From Candidatus Wolframiiraptor sp. EX4484-121 (GTDB lineage Archaea > Thermoproteota > Nitrososphaeria_A > Caldarchaeales > Wolframiiraptoraceae), in contig NJEK01000001.1 in the NCBI GenBank assembly GCA_002255105.1, forward strand, positions 1 to 42,391: DNA of 42,391 nt, read 5' to 3'. Of the stretch, positions 22,814 to 32,419 are shown piece after piece; the stretch's first letter is position 1; each line of letters starts with the position of its first letter. Both the position numbers and the translations under genes were made by a program. The notes under the pieces were generated by a model that saw only the letters and a list, made by a program, of their open reading frames with translations, was not told where the DNA came from and ran no database searches.

Positions 22814-25669
22814 ATGAGCCTTCTCGACGAGGAGAGCGTCTTAAACATGCTCGCGAAGCCCATAGTCAAGGCGTTTAGGGAGAGGTTTAAGCATCTAACC
22901 GAGCCCCAGATCCAGGCCATACCGAGAATTCTTGAGGGAAAGAATCTGCTCCTCATGGCGCCCACGGGGACCGGGAAGACCGAGGCCGCGGTCCTACCCA
23001 TTCTCAGCAAGCTTATAGTCGAGGAGCATGGCCCCGGAATAAAACTGCTCTACATCACCCCGTTAAGGGCCCTGAATAGGGACCTGCTCGAGAGGATTGA
23101 ATGGTGGGCTCAGAGGCTCGATATAAGGACCGCTGTAAGGCATGGAGACACCTCTCAGAGGGAGAGGAGGGTTCAGAGCCTAGAGCCACCAGACATGCTC
23201 ATAACAACCCCTGAAACCCTGCAGGTCATCTTAACCGGGAGGATTTTGAGAAATCATCTTAGGAGCGTTAGGTGGGTTATCGTGGATGAAGTCCACGAGC
23301 TTGCAACGGATAAGAGGGGCTCCCAACTCGCGGTAGCCCTTGAGAGGCTTAGGCTGATAACTGGGAGGGATTTTCAGAGGATAGGGCTCTCGGCGACGAT
23401 CGGAAAACCCGATTTGATAGCGAGGTTCCTCGTGGGTAACGATGGAGAATGCGAGATAGTGAGGGTTCCGGTGGCCAGGAACATGGTGATAGACGTGATA
23501 TATCCGGTTCCAGATGAAGATGATCTCATCTTGGCGGAGAATATCGGAGTCCATCCGGAGGTGGCCGCTAGGCTTAGGAGGATAAGGGAGCTGATAGATT
23601 CACATCAATCGACCCTGATATTCACGAACACCAGGCCGCTCGCCGAGATCCTCACAAATAGATTCAGGGTTTGGGATGAGCAGATGAGGATCGGAATACA
23701 TCATGGATCCCTATCAAAGGTGAGGAGGATCTCAACCGAGCATGGGTTGAAGCATGGCAAGCTCGCCGGAATAATCTGCACGTCATCGCTTGAACTCGGA
23801 ATAGATGTTGGGAGAATAGATCTATGCATCCAATATAATTCCCCGAGGGAGGTCACGAGACTGATTCAGAGGGTTGGCAGGAGCGGCCACGGGATAGGGA
23901 GGACAGCGAAGGGGATTGTGATCGCGATAGACTCGGATGACGCCTTGGAGGCCATGGTCATAGCTAGGAGGGCGAGGATGGAGGAGCTTGAGGAGCCTGA
24001 GATACCGATGAGGAGCTATGATGTCGCGATGCATCAGATCGCAGGAATATTGATCGAGTATGGTAGGATGGGGTTGGAGGAGATTCTGAAGATCTTTAGG
24101 AGGACGTATAACTTCAGGGATCTAAGCATGGAGGAGCTTGAGAGGATAGTGGACCACATGGCCGACCTGAGGATCGCGGATCTAAGGGATGGGATGGTCG
24201 TCAAGCCCAGAAACACCAGAGAGCTATACAACTACTATTTCAACAACCTCTCGATGATCCCAGAGGAGAGGCAGTATCTCGTGGTGGATGAATCGAAGGG
24301 GGAGCCGGTCGGAATCTTGGACGAGGAGTTCGTGGCTGAGTACGGTGAGCCTGGGACGAGGTTCATCCTAATGGGCAGGGCTTGGGAGATACACGATCTA
24401 GCCGGGGAGAAGATCTACGTCGCGCCCTTAGAGAGCTATGAGGGGGCGATTCCAAGCTGGGTTGGAGAGGAGATACCGGTCCCATATGAGGTCGCGATGG
24501 AGGTTGGGAGGCTTAGGAGAGAATATAGGGATAGGAGAATGAGGGGAGAGGATATGGAGAGCATAGCCGAGGACATCGCAGAGAGATACGGAGTTAATCG
24601 GGAGGTGGTTGCTAGGGCGTTCAAGGAGATCGAAGAACACCTTGAGACGGGGATACCGGTCCCAACGGATGTCGAAGCTGTGTTAGAGGAGTTTGGAGAC
24701 TATGTTGTGCTCCACATCCACGGTGGATTGAAGGCGAACAGGACCATCCAGAAGATCGTGGCCCATTTCCTAGCGAAGCGTATCGAGGCGCCGGTCAAGG
24801 GCCATCAAGACCCATATCGAGTGGTCTTCAGATCCAAGCACATATCCGGAAACCTGGTCATGGAGGTGATAAGAGACATCCTCGAGGGTGATTATAGGGA
24901 GAAGCTGGTCGAGGCCATAGAGTCCTCAACCCTATTCAAGCGCAGGCTCGTCCACGTCGCGAGGAAGATGGATGTCATAAGATCCGACGCATCCCTCTCC
25001 GAGATAAACATAAATCAGCTCGCCGAGACCTTGAAGGGGACGGTTGTCTACGAGGAGACCTTGAACTACACCATATTCCACGACTTCGAGCTTGAGAGAT
25101 CCAGAGAATTGTTGGAGAAGCTCGTCGACGGCGGGATAAAGCTCTTAAGATGGGTCTCACCGACCGATGAGCCATCCCCCCTGGCCAGGCTCACCGTGGA
25201 GCGGTTCAGATTCGAGGGAGAGGTCTCAACAGTCGAGGGTATGAGGAGGGTTGTGCTGATGGCCGTGAGGAGCAGATTATTGAACGAGTCTTGGCTGATG
25301 GTCTGCACCGACTGCTTCGAACACTATGGAAACGTCCTTGTAAAGGAGCTCCCGATGAAGCCCAAATGCCCCATATGCGGATCGGATAAAATAGGGTTGA
25401 CCAAGTATTCGCTTGAGGAGGCTCTGGGACTGATAGCGAGGAGGGGTAGGCCGATAAACAGGAAGGAGAGGAGGATAATAGCCGAGCTCAGGAGGAACAG
25501 CGTCCTCGTATCAAAGTATGGCAGGGCCGCTGCCCTAGTCCTCTCGGCGAGGGGACTAACCCTAAAGGAGGTCACGGAGATCTTGAAGAAGGAACCCCAC
25601 GAGAGCATGAAGCTGATAGAGTTGATAGTTGAGGCGGAGAAGAGGGCTCTTCAAAGGAGATTCAGATGA
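22814..25669 (+). CDS. lhr: Lhr-family DNA/RNA helicase
   Basis: A 951-residue superfamily 2 ATPase of the archaeal Large helicase-related group. Motifs: Q-motif TEPQIQAIP, Walker A APTGTGKT (49-56), Walker B DEVH (158-161), LSATIG motif III, FTNTRPLAE (IV), HHGSLS, TSSLELGIDVGRIDL (V) and IQRVGRSGH (VI). The rest holds the winged-helix and Lhr C-terminal domains. Near residues 825-860 a four-cysteine zinc site is visible (CTDC, CPIC). Archaeal Lhr proteins unwind DNA-RNA and branched DNA in repair and recombination; some act in RNA decay. All motifs are intact. Confidence 0.92.
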   Translation: MSLLDEESVLNMLAKPIVKAFRERFKHLTEPQIQAIPRILEGKNLLLMAPTGTGKTEAAVLPILSKLIVEEHGPGIKLLYITPLRALNRDLLERIEWWAQRLDIRTAVRHGDTSQRERRVQSLEPPDMLITTPETLQVILTGRILRNHLRSVRWVIVDEVHELATDKRGSQLAVALERLRLITGRDFQRIGLSATIGKPDLIARFLVGNDGECEIVRVPVARNMVIDVIYPVPDEDDLILAENIGVHPEVAARLRRIRELIDSHQSTLIFTNTRPLAEILTNRFRVWDEQMRIGIHHGSLSKVRRISTEHGLKHGKLAGIICTSSLELGIDVGRIDLCIQYNSPREVTRLIQRVGRSGHGIGRTAKGIVIAIDSDDALEAMVIARRARMEELEEPEIPMRSYDVAMHQIAGILIEYGRMGLEEILKIFRRTYNFRDLSMEELERIVDHMADLRIADLRDGMVVKPRNTRELYNYYFNNLSMIPEERQYLVVDESKGEPVGILDEEFVAEYGEPGTRFILMGRAWEIHDLAGEKIYVAPLESYEGAIPSWVGEEIPVPYEVAMEVGRLRREYRDRRMRGEDMESIAEDIAERYGVNREVVARAFKEIEEHLETGIPVPTDVEAVLEEFGDYVVLHIHGGLKANRTIQKIVAHFLAKRIEAPVKGHQDPYRVVFRSKHISGNLVMEVIRDILEGDYREKLVEAIESSTLFKRRLVHVARKMDVIRSDASLSEININQLAETLKGTVVYEETLNYTIFHDFELERSRELLEKLVDGGIKLLRWVSPTDEPSPLARLTVERFRFEGEVSTVEGMRRVVLMAVRSRLLNESWLMVCTDCFEHYGNVLVKELPMKPKCPICGSDKIGLTKYSLEEALGLIARRGRPINRKERRIIAELRRNSVLVSKYGRAAALVLSARGLTLKEVTEILKKEPHESMKLIELIVEAEKRALQRRFR

Positions 25670-25871
25670 AATTCGACGTGCTCAACATTTTCATGATAAT
25701 GATGTCCTTCAAATAATAATCCTTGGATGATTCCAGTTCTCACCGAAGATCTTCGAACCCTGCCGCTGGAGAAAAGCTCGCAAGTATTACTGAAGATCCA
25801 TTAGATCGAATAACTTAAATCCACGCCGAGGAGATTAAATCAACCTGATTAAGTAATTGGAGGGGTTTAGA
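25670..25871. other. Intergenic stretch upstream of the surface-protein pair
   Basis: No gene is supported. It contains A/T-rich blocks (AATAACTTAAATCC near 25809 and GATTAAATCAACC near 25833) that could hold promoters for the surface genes, and ends with a Shine-Dalgarno GGAGGGG at 25859-25865, seven bases before the ATG at 25872. Confidence 0.4.
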
Positions 25872-26921
25872 ATGGAGAAGGACGCGAGGAGTAAGATCCT
25901 CGTCCAAGTTGTTGTGATAACGCTAGTCCTCGCGTTCCTCTCTATAGGCGTCGCACAGAAGGTCATAAGGGTCACAACCACAACCGTCATAACTCTGCCT
26001 GGAACCACGAAGGTGATCACCATAACAAAGCCTGGAACGACGGGCGTCGTCACCGTGGTTCATGGAGGCTATAGGGTCGTCCATATCGAGATGAGACCCA
26101 ATCAAGAATGTATAATCGTGGTTGAAGGCGAGCCCGTAAGCGTCGTGACCATCCCTGGAGTAAGCTTCCCCGGAACCACCGCCGTCTACACGATTCCAGG
26201 AACGGTCTATGAGACGACCATAACCCGGGTTGAGGGAGGGACTACCCGGACCACAACGGGCTTCGAGTTCTTGACGATGACGGCTAAGACCTCTATGGGC
26301 CCGGTCACCCTGACCATGACGATCCCGGCTCCAATCTATGGAAAGATCATGGAATACTGTAAGCGGATAACGATCACGATGATCGATAGATTCGAAGCGA
26401 GCGAGCCCATGACCATTGCGTTCAGGTTCCCCGGATTCACCCTCAAGGGAAGGGTCATTACCATGCCAACTCTCCTCGTCACGGGTAGCATAACTGCCAC
26501 GAAGACCACAACAAGGCCTGGAACGACCTACACGACCACCATTGAGAGGGCTGGCACCACGATGGTGAAGACCGTAAGTGCTCCCGGGACGACGATAACA
26601 AAGACGAGCACCCTCCCGCCGAAGACCATCACGAAAAAGATAGTTTACACGACCACCATAAGCGGTAAGCCTCCAACAGAAACCACCAAACCTGCTAAGC
26701 CTCCTAAGACGAAGCCCAAGCCCCCAAAGCCCAAGAAGCCTAAGCCTCCAAGACCCTCTCCTGAGCTAACTCCCTCACCCACCACCACGGCGGCCGCTTG
26801 GGTATCGGGTCTTCCAACCTTCATGTTGATGGCCGTCGTTATCATCATTGTGGTCGTGGTCGCGGCGGTGGCCATCTTCCTCTCGAAGAGGCCGAGGACG
26901 CCTCCACCTGAAAAAATTTAA
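25872..26921 (+). CDS. Secreted Thr/Pro-rich cell-surface stalk protein with C-terminal membrane anchor
   Basis: A 349-residue protein with a signal peptide or N-terminal membrane helix (ILVQVVVITLVLAFLSIGVA). The ectodomain is dominated by Thr/Val stretches and repeated PGTT or PGT turns (at least six), a pattern typical of beta-rich, probably O-glycosylated archaeal surface proteins. Near residues 270-310 lies a Lys/Pro stalk (KPPKTKPKPPKPKKPKPP), then TPSPTTTAAAW, a transmembrane helix (FMLMAVVIIIVVVVAAVAIF) and a short basic tail. Start: the ATG at 25872 has a GGAGGGG element before it; the earlier TTG (25857) does not. No enzyme domain is seen. The following gene shares the stalk style and is probably co-transcribed. 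Confidence 0.8.
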   Translation: MEKDARSKILVQVVVITLVLAFLSIGVAQKVIRVTTTTVITLPGTTKVITITKPGTTGVVTVVHGGYRVVHIEMRPNQECIIVVEGEPVSVVTIPGVSFPGTTAVYTIPGTVYETTITRVEGGTTRTTTGFEFLTMTAKTSMGPVTLTMTIPAPIYGKIMEYCKRITITMIDRFEASEPMTIAFRFPGFTLKGRVITMPTLLVTGSITATKTTTRPGTTYTTTIERAGTTMVKTVSAPGTTITKTSTLPPKTITKKIVYTTTISGKPPTETTKPAKPPKTKPKPPKPKKPKPPRPSPELTPSPTTTAAAWVSGLPTFMLMAVVIIIVVVVAAVAIFLSKRPRTPPPEKI

Positions 26922-26945
26922 GCCCGATCATTAAATCGTAAATCG

Positions 26946-28901
26946 ATGAGCCGGGCCTTAATCGCGACCCTAGTTATAATTGTATTGGTTTTGGGATCGA
27001 TATCCGCCGCATACCTCCTACTCATTCAAGAGAAGGAGGTGAGCACCAGTAGCGTGGCGAAGCCTGTGAAGTCCACTTCCTTCAAGCCGCAGCCGAGAAA
27101 GCCGAAACATACGATCACCCCTCCAAAGACCTCAAAGACCCTCAGCGTCGAGACCCGTAAGAGTATCTGGACCTCTAGGGAACTAACTCGTTCGGAGACC
27201 GCCGAGCATGCTGAGACCATAGAGCTCTCATTCCCATACATCTATGAGAGGCCTAAGAACTGGAATGGGAAATGCATAATCTTCGTCCATGGAATGGGAG
27301 GAGATAAATCGGTTTGGAGGATGGACATGGACGAGTTTAAGAAATACGGCTACTGCGTCTTCGCCTTCGACCTACCCCACCACGGGGAGAGGGGAAGATA
27401 TCGCCCAGGTGACTTCTATGATGTAGTTTATCGGGGATCAAAGGAGATAATTCTGATTGAGAAGTTCCTGAGAGCCGACGGCGCCGAGGAGGTATACCTG
27501 ATCTCAAAGAGCTTGGGGAGCATAGTCTCGGGCGTCGCCCTGGGATCGAGTAGGATGGAGAAGGCGGCCCTCCTCCTCGCCTCCGCAAACCTAAGCTACG
27601 TCCTATCCAGAGTCAAGCCTAGAACTGAGGCTGAGCGGGCGGCCCTCCAAGAGCTTCTCAACAACCCTGAAAAGCTTAGAGAGATAGATCCGCTCTACCA
27701 CCTCCCAAACTATGGGGGGATGGTGGAACTCCACTGCGGGAAGAGAGATCAGCTCCTCCCACCCGAATCCTGCATCATGGCGTATGAGGCGGCCTCATCT
27801 GCGAAGAGCCGTAAGCTGATATGGCATGACCTCGGCCACAGAATGCCCCTAAGAGAATACTTCGACTACGTCTTAGAGTTCTTCGAGGGGGGCGAGAAGG
27901 CTGAGAGTAGGCTCCTCGCCTTAGTGGACATACCTGAAACCTGTGGTAACGGTATATGTGATGTTGGGGAGGATTGGAGGAGCTGCCCCTATGACTGCAT
28001 AGGCAGGAGGCTGTTGGTTGCGTTCCAGCTCCATATCGAGGAGCTGCCCGGCCATCCACCATACTATAATGAGAGCAAAACGGTCTTCATGGAGTATGCT
28101 GAGACGCTTGACAGGCTTGCAAACCTGTTTGAAAAATATGGAGCGAAGCTCTCGATCCAAACCGAGAAGCATTTCGCCGACGCGGACGTGAAGTTCGGTA
28201 GATTCATCCTGAGGGAGCTTGAGGCGAGGGGCCACGGAATAGGGGTTCAAAGCCATCTAGGCCACCACATTAGAGAGCTCGGGCTCAAGACCGATGAAGA
28301 GAAGCTCAGATATAATCGAGCCGTTAAGGAGGTAGTCGCCAAAGCTCTGGGACATGATCCGACAAATCTGGGGGGAGGGTTCGAGCTCGAGGATGTGGGT
28401 CTGCTGGGAGTATGCGATGGATGCCTAGGATTCATATCTATGACGGCCCTCGAGAAGCCATACTACCGGCAGACCAGGAATTCTCCGACCAAGCTACATC
28501 CTTGGATACTCCCAAGAGTTCAGATGATATCCCTCAAGACCGGCGAGTGGCTGAACCACGATGAATCGGGAACCATAGTTTACATTCCAGGCTGGTATAA
28601 GGCGAAGAGCTTCGAGATAGATTGCCGCAAAGATCCGGACTGTCTCGCCGAGGCCAAGCGATCGCTTCAAGAGGCATTAAGCGATATGGAGCCCGGGATG
28701 GTAAACACTTGGTATGCGAGCTCCCACCTCTACCAGTGCGGATCTGGGGCCGAGGTCGATAAGGTTCTAAGGGCGTATGAGGAGTGGTTGAAAGAGCTCA
28801 AACCTCTCATGGAGAAGGGTGAGATAGTGTTCTTGACATTTGACGAGATAGCTCAGATATATCTTAGATGGGAGAAGGCGCATAGACTCGTAGCCGGCTA
28901 G
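26946..28901 (+). CDS. Membrane-anchored fusion: alpha/beta hydrolase plus polysaccharide-deacetylase-like domain
   Basis: A 651-residue protein. An N-terminal membrane helix (residues 4-27) is followed by a Lys/Pro/Thr/Ser stalk (30-90). Residues 95-315 are an alpha/beta hydrolase: oxyanion HGMGGD (115-120), nucleophile Ser189 in the modified elbow S-K-S-L-G, acid Asp268 in GKRDQLLP and His298 in DLGHRM. Residues 333-351 hold a cysteine motif, CGNGICDVGEDW then CPYDC, found as a linker or calcium-binding module in secreted proteins. Residues 353-651 resemble NodB-type deacetylases: AFQLHIEE, LEARGHGIGVQSHLGHH and the closing VFLTFDEIAQ. Both domains should face outside. Substrate is unknown; a surface glycan or ester is inferred. 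Confidence 0.78.
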   Translation: MSRALIATLVIIVLVLGSISAAYLLLIQEKEVSTSSVAKPVKSTSFKPQPRKPKHTITPPKTSKTLSVETRKSIWTSRELTRSETAEHAETIELSFPYIYERPKNWNGKCIIFVHGMGGDKSVWRMDMDEFKKYGYCVFAFDLPHHGERGRYRPGDFYDVVYRGSKEIILIEKFLRADGAEEVYLISKSLGSIVSGVALGSSRMEKAALLLASANLSYVLSRVKPRTEAERAALQELLNNPEKLREIDPLYHLPNYGGMVELHCGKRDQLLPPESCIMAYEAASSAKSRKLIWHDLGHRMPLREYFDYVLEFFEGGEKAESRLLALVDIPETCGNGICDVGEDWRSCPYDCIGRRLLVAFQLHIEELPGHPPYYNESKTVFMEYAETLDRLANLFEKYGAKLSIQTEKHFADADVKFGRFILRELEARGHGIGVQSHLGHHIRELGLKTDEEKLRYNRAVKEVVAKALGHDPTNLGGGFELEDVGLLGVCDGCLGFISMTALEKPYYRQTRNSPTKLHPWILPRVQMISLKTGEWLNHDESGTIVYIPGWYKAKSFEIDCRKDPDCLAEAKRSLQEALSDMEPGMVNTWYASSHLYQCGSGAEVDKVLRAYEEWLKELKPLMEKGEIVFLTFDEIAQIYLRWEKAHRLVAG

Positions 28902-28919
28902 AATTTTCAGCGCATACCT

Positions 28920-29195
28920 CTAACTCCTCTCCTCCATCGAGATTCTCTGGAAGAGGAAGAATAGCATTAGGATGAAGATTATTATCGGGAGCAGGATTAT
29001 GATCAAGAGCATTATCGGGCTCAGCTCTCCGCCAAGAATCAAGGGTATCGGGCCTATCAGGATCAGGCCCCCAGCCTGGACCTTACCCGTTGGGGATAGG
29101 AGCCCTAGGATTATCAAGACCGCCCCTATGAAGATGAATAATATTCCAAGCATTGAGAGGAGGGCTCTACTCGCTGGGCTTGGGCCACGGCTCAT
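28920..29195 (-). CDS. DUF131 (TIGR00304-type) small membrane protein, copy 1
   Basis: A 91-residue protein with three hydrophobic helices. The central signature GGLILIGPIPLILGG is the DUF131 hallmark, preceded by a Gly-rich turn (SPTGKVQAGG) and flanked by LGILFIFIGAVLIILGLL and MLLIIILLPIIIFILMLFF. Function is unknown. Its start overlaps the stop of its paralogue (four bases, 29192-29195), so the two are co-translated and may form a heteromer. Confidence 0.78.
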   Translation of the reverse strand: MSRGPSPASRALLSMLGILFIFIGAVLIILGLLSPTGKVQAGGLILIGPIPLILGGELSPIMLLIIILLPIIIFILMLFFLFQRISMEERS

Positions 29196-29440
29196 CCTAA
29201 ACCACCGCCTGAAAAACTTAGAGTCATAAGTAATGCGACGACCACTATGAATATGGCCAGGAATATCAGTAGAACCTTGGCCGAGCTTCCTCCGAAGACT
29301 ATCGGTATCGGGCCTATCAACACCACTCCGCCGCCCTTGACCTCGCCCTTACCCCCGGCTCCCGAGGCCAAGAGCATCAAGAACCCTAGGACTAGGAGGA
29401 ATATCCCGGCCGCGAGTAGGAGGATGTTCGGCATAGGCAT
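29192..29440 (-). CDS. DUF131 (TIGR00304-type) small membrane protein, copy 2
   Basis: An 82-residue paralogue of the next gene, with KGGGVVLIGPIPIVFGG in the same place and helices ILLLAAGIFLLVLGFLMLLA and VLLIFLAIFIVVVALLMTL. It is the upstream member of the pair, and divergent from psmA with 72 bases between. The pair probably arose by tandem duplication. No function is known for the family. Confidence 0.8.
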   Translation of the reverse strand: MPMPNILLLAAGIFLLVLGFLMLLASGAGGKGEVKGGGVVLIGPIPIVFGGSSAKVLLIFLAIFIVVVALLMTLSFSGGGLG

Positions 29441-29484
29441 ATGGAGGTTCCGGCTCGGGCTATATTAGCCTTAACCCGGCTATG

Positions 29485-29496
29485 AAATCTTAATAG
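29485..29496 (+). promoter_or_regulatory. TATA-like element of psmA
   Basis: AAATCTTAATAG, centred about 23 bases before the TTG start at 29513, fits a leaderless transcript. Confidence 0.45.
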
Positions 29497-29512
29497 CATT
29501 CTAGAATCTCTT

Positions 29513-30271
29513 TTGAGCTTGGAGGAAGGGAGCTTGGCGCTTGGGATAGCTGGCGCATATGATAGGGCGATCACCGTATTCTCCCCCCAAGGAAGATTAT
29601 ATCAGGTTGAATACGCCTTGGAGACCGTTAGGGCCGGTTCAACCGCCATAGCGATAGCTTGTAATGAGGGATGCGTCTTAACGGTTGAGGAGCGGATGCA
29701 CACAAAGCTCCAGAACCCAGAGTTCTCGTGGAAGCTCTTCCAGATAGATGAGCATATAGGCGCGGCGGCGGCTGGGTTGAACTCAGATGCGAGGATCCTA
29801 GCCGACAACGCCAGAATTAGAGCCCAGGTCTTGAGACTCTCCTATGATGAGGAGCCAACGGTCGAGGCCGTGGCCAGATATATAGGAGACATCATGCAGA
29901 TGTATACTCAGCACGCCGGGGTTAGGCCATTCGGGACGGCGATCCTATTCGGAGGGGTCGACAAGACGGGCGTCAGGGTGTTCTACACCGAGCCCAGCGG
30001 GATGGTCTTAGAGTATGATGCCTGGGCGATCGGGAGGGGGGCTGAGAAGGTGAAGGATGTCCTCGAAGCAGAATATAAGCGCGACCTAAGCTTAGACGAG
30101 GCGATAGAGCTATCCCTGAAGGCTTTGGTGAACTCGGTTGAGAGATTGGATGAGAAGTGGACTGCGAGGGTGGCGACCATACCCCTCTCGACGAGGAAGT
30201 ACTCCATGATGCCTCAGGAGGAGCTCATGAAGAGGCTTAAACCCTTAATAGAGGCTAGGGAGAAGGGCTGA
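29513..30271 (+). CDS. psmA: 20S proteasome alpha subunit
   Basis: Forms the outer rings and gate of the 20S proteasome. It starts with TTG; the alpha signature GAYDRAITVFSPQGRLYQVEYALETVR is intact, including the YDRxxTVFSPxGRLxQVEYA gating region. It continues with STAIAI, IGAAAAGLNSDARIL and RPFGTAILFGG. The length, 252 residues, is normal, and no catalytic threonine is expected. It heads an operon that runs into SBDS, the exosome and more, an arrangement conserved in many archaea. Confidence 0.96.
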   Translation: MSLEEGSLALGIAGAYDRAITVFSPQGRLYQVEYALETVRAGSTAIAIACNEGCVLTVEERMHTKLQNPEFSWKLFQIDEHIGAAAAGLNSDARILADNARIRAQVLRLSYDEEPTVEAVARYIGDIMQMYTQHAGVRPFGTAILFGGVDKTGVRVFYTEPSGMVLEYDAWAIGRGAEKVKDVLEAEYKRDLSLDEAIELSLKALVNSVERLDEKWTARVATIPLSTRKYSMMPQEELMKRLKPLIEAREKG

Positions 30272-30298
30272 GAATATCCCTTAATATCCACCATATAA

Positions 30299-31015
30299 AT
30301 GGTCTTGGATGGAGGATCGAGGTTGTCAAAGAGATACACGATAGCCAGGATCGAGAAAAGGGGTCAGACCTTTGAGATCCTTGTCGACCCGGATAAGGCG
30401 TTAAAGTATAGGCTCGGCGAGAAGATACCCGTCTCGAAGATAATCGTCTACGACGAGGTCTATAAGGATGCTAAGAAGGGGATTAGGGCGGGTGAGGAGG
30501 AGGTTAGGAAGGCGTTTGGGACGACCGACATCCTGAAGATCGCCCAGACGATCTTGGATGAGGGGGTGGTTCAGATAACGGCCGAACAGAGGCGGAAGCT
30601 CATCGAGGACAAGAAGAGGCAGATTATAGAGTTCATCTCGAAGAACACGATAGATCCTAGGACGAACATGCCCCACCCGCCCCAAAGGATCGAGCTCGCG
30701 ATGGAGGAGGTCGGGGCGACCATAGATCCATTCAAGGATGCCAAGGAGCAGGCTCTGGCGATAATCGAGAAGCTTAGGAGGGTTATCCCGATAAAGATGG
30801 GGATCCTGAGATTCAGGCTCAGGCTTCCGGGAGATGTCGTTGGAAAGGCCTATGGAATTATCCGGAGCATGAGCAAGATAACGAGGGAGGAGTGGAGGAG
30901 AGATGGGAGCTGGGTGAGCGTAATAGAGATCCCGACCGGGCTTCACGTAGACCTGATAGAGAGGTTAAATAGGATCTCAAGCGGTAGAATCGAGGTGACC
31001 CCATTAGAGGAGTGA
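30299..31015 (+). CDS. Ribosome maturation protein SBDS (Sdo1) homologue
   Basis: A 238-residue three-domain protein that in eukaryotes works with EFL1 to release eIF6 from the large ribosomal subunit; the archaeal homologue is part of the exosome superoperon. Domain I is [20 protein letters not shown] and the [15 protein letters not shown] block, followed by [14 protein letters not shown]; domain II contains [18 protein letters not shown] and [13 protein letters not shown]; domain III has the C-terminal alpha/beta repeat with [10 protein letters not shown]. Start is the ATG at 30299; a TTG at 30323 giving [10 protein letters not shown] is an alternative that fits the family better. Confidence 0.95.
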   Translation: MVLDGGSRLSKRYTIARIEKRGQTFEILVDPDKALKYRLGEKIPVSKIIVYDEVYKDAKKGIRAGEEEVRKAFGTTDILKIAQTILDEGVVQITAEQRRKLIEDKKRQIIEFISKNTIDPRTNMPHPPQRIELAMEEVGATIDPFKDAKEQALAIIEKLRRVIPIKMGILRFRLRLPGDVVGKAYGIIRSMSKITREEWRRDGSWVSVIEIPTGLHVDLIERLNRISSGRIEVTPLEE

Positions 31016-31022
31016 TCGTGGA

Positions 31023-31691
31023 ATGCCCATATACTTCTCAGATCACGAGGTGGTCTTACCCGGCCAGCTGCTCTCAGACGATGGGAGGAGGGGTGGGGAG
31101 GGGACCTATGTCGCGGATGGGAAGGTCTATGCCGCCCAGGTGGGCCTGGCCACCATAAGGAATAACAGGGTATGCGTCATAGCTTTTAAGGGAGCTTATA
31201 GACCTCAGGTCGGAGACGAGGTCATAGGCGTGATCTCAGATGTCAAGCCGAACGGATTCGACGTGGTCTTGGGTAAGCATCTAACGGGCGTGATAAGGAT
31301 CCCTGATAGGAGGAAGGTTCAGAACCTCGGCCTTAGGGTTGGAGACGTGATCTCCGCCAGAGTTAAGGAGAGTAGCTTGAGGGGGATAGTCCTGGAGCAT
31401 ACTAGGAGGATGAGGAGGTTCGATAAGGGGCTCCTGATCTCGATCCATCCCGCGAAGATCCCCAGGCTCATAGGTAGGAGGGGCTCGATGATAAACATGA
31501 TCAAGAGAAAGACCGGGTGCAGGATAGTGGTTGGAAGGAACGGGTTAATAGTCATCTCTGGCCCATCTCCAGCCCAGGAGTTCGCGGCCGTGACGGCGAT
31601 AAAGGAGGTTGAGAGGGAAGCTCACACCCAAGGACTAACCGAGAGAATCGGTAAGCTAATAGATTCAATTCTCAAGGGTGGTGTGGGGTGA
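31023..31691 (+). CDS. rrp4: Exosome RNA-binding subunit Rrp4
   Basis: Cap protein of the archaeal RNA exosome. The N-terminal domain has [19 protein letters not shown], the S1 domain spans about residues 60-130 ([21 protein letters not shown]), and the KH domain follows with [28 protein letters not shown]-like [15 protein letters not shown], and a closing [11 protein letters not shown] helix. It recruits poly(A)-type RNA to the Rrp41-Rrp42 ring. The following rrp41 overlaps it by four bases. Confidence 0.95.
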   Translation: MPIYFSDHEVVLPGQLLSDDGRRGGEGTYVADGKVYAAQVGLATIRNNRVCVIAFKGAYRPQVGDEVIGVISDVKPNGFDVVLGKHLTGVIRIPDRRKVQNLGLRVGDVISARVKESSLRGIVLEHTRRMRRFDKGLLISIHPAKIPRLIGRRGSMINMIKRKTGCRIVVGRNGLIVISGPSPAQEFAAVTAIKEVEREAHTQGLTERIGKLIDSILKGGVG

Positions 31692-32416
31692 GTAAGCCCA
31701 AGCTCATATCCGAGGATGGGATAAGAGTCGATGGAAGGAGATATGATGAACTCAGACCAATAAAGATGGAGGTCGGGGTCCTGGATAAGAGCGATGGATC
31801 CGCCTATGTCGAGTTCGGGAAGACCAGGGTCTTCGCGGCGGTCTTCGGGCCGCGGGAGGTCCACCCAAGACACCTGTCATTACCGGATAGAGCCATCCTA
31901 AACTGTAGATATCATATGACATCGTTCAGCGTCGAGGAGAGGAAGCCTCTGGGGATGACTAGGAGGGAGGTCGAGCTATCGAAGGTTATTAGAGAGGCGC
32001 TGGAGACCGTGGTCTTCCTAGAGGAGTTTCCGAGAACATGCATAGACATCTACATCGAGGTGGTTCAGGCGGACGGCGGGACTAGGACGACAGGTTTAAC
32101 CGCCGCTTCCCTCGCCCTAGCGGACGCCGGCATACCGATGGCGGACCTAATAGCCGCGGTGGCCGTTGGAAAGGTTGATGGCCAGTTGGTCTTGGACCTA
32201 AACGATGTTGAGGATAAGTATGGGGAGGCGGACATGCCCATGGCCATGGCCCCGAGATTCGACTCAATAGTCCTCCTCCAGCTCAATGGGAGGATCTCGA
32301 AGGACGAATTTCCCAAGGCCCTGGCCCTAGCGAAGAAGGGGATCATGGAGATCTACAGGCTCCAGAGGGAGGCGTTGAAGAGAAAGTATAGCGCGGCGCC
32401 TCAAGGAGGGGTGTGA
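31688..32416 (+). CDS. rrp41: Exosome catalytic subunit Rrp41
   Basis: Phosphorolytic 3'-5' exoribonuclease subunit of the RNase PH family. It begins with [22 protein letters not shown] opens the fold, followed by [15 protein letters not shown], the RNA-binding arginines in the [16 protein letters not shown] region, [18 protein letters not shown] and [19 protein letters not shown], the last with the active-site Asp needed for catalysis. Length 242 residues. All family blocks are intact. Neighbour rrp42 begins four bases later. Confidence 0.96.
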   Translation: MSKPKLISEDGIRVDGRRYDELRPIKMEVGVLDKSDGSAYVEFGKTRVFAAVFGPREVHPRHLSLPDRAILNCRYHMTSFSVEERKPLGMTRREVELSKVIREALETVVFLEEFPRTCIDIYIEVVQADGGTRTTGLTAASLALADAGIPMADLIAAVAVGKVDGQLVLDLNDVEDKYGEADMPMAMAPRFDSIVLLQLNGRISKDEFPKALALAKKGIMEIYRLQREALKRKYSAAPQGGV

Positions 32417-32419
32417 GCC

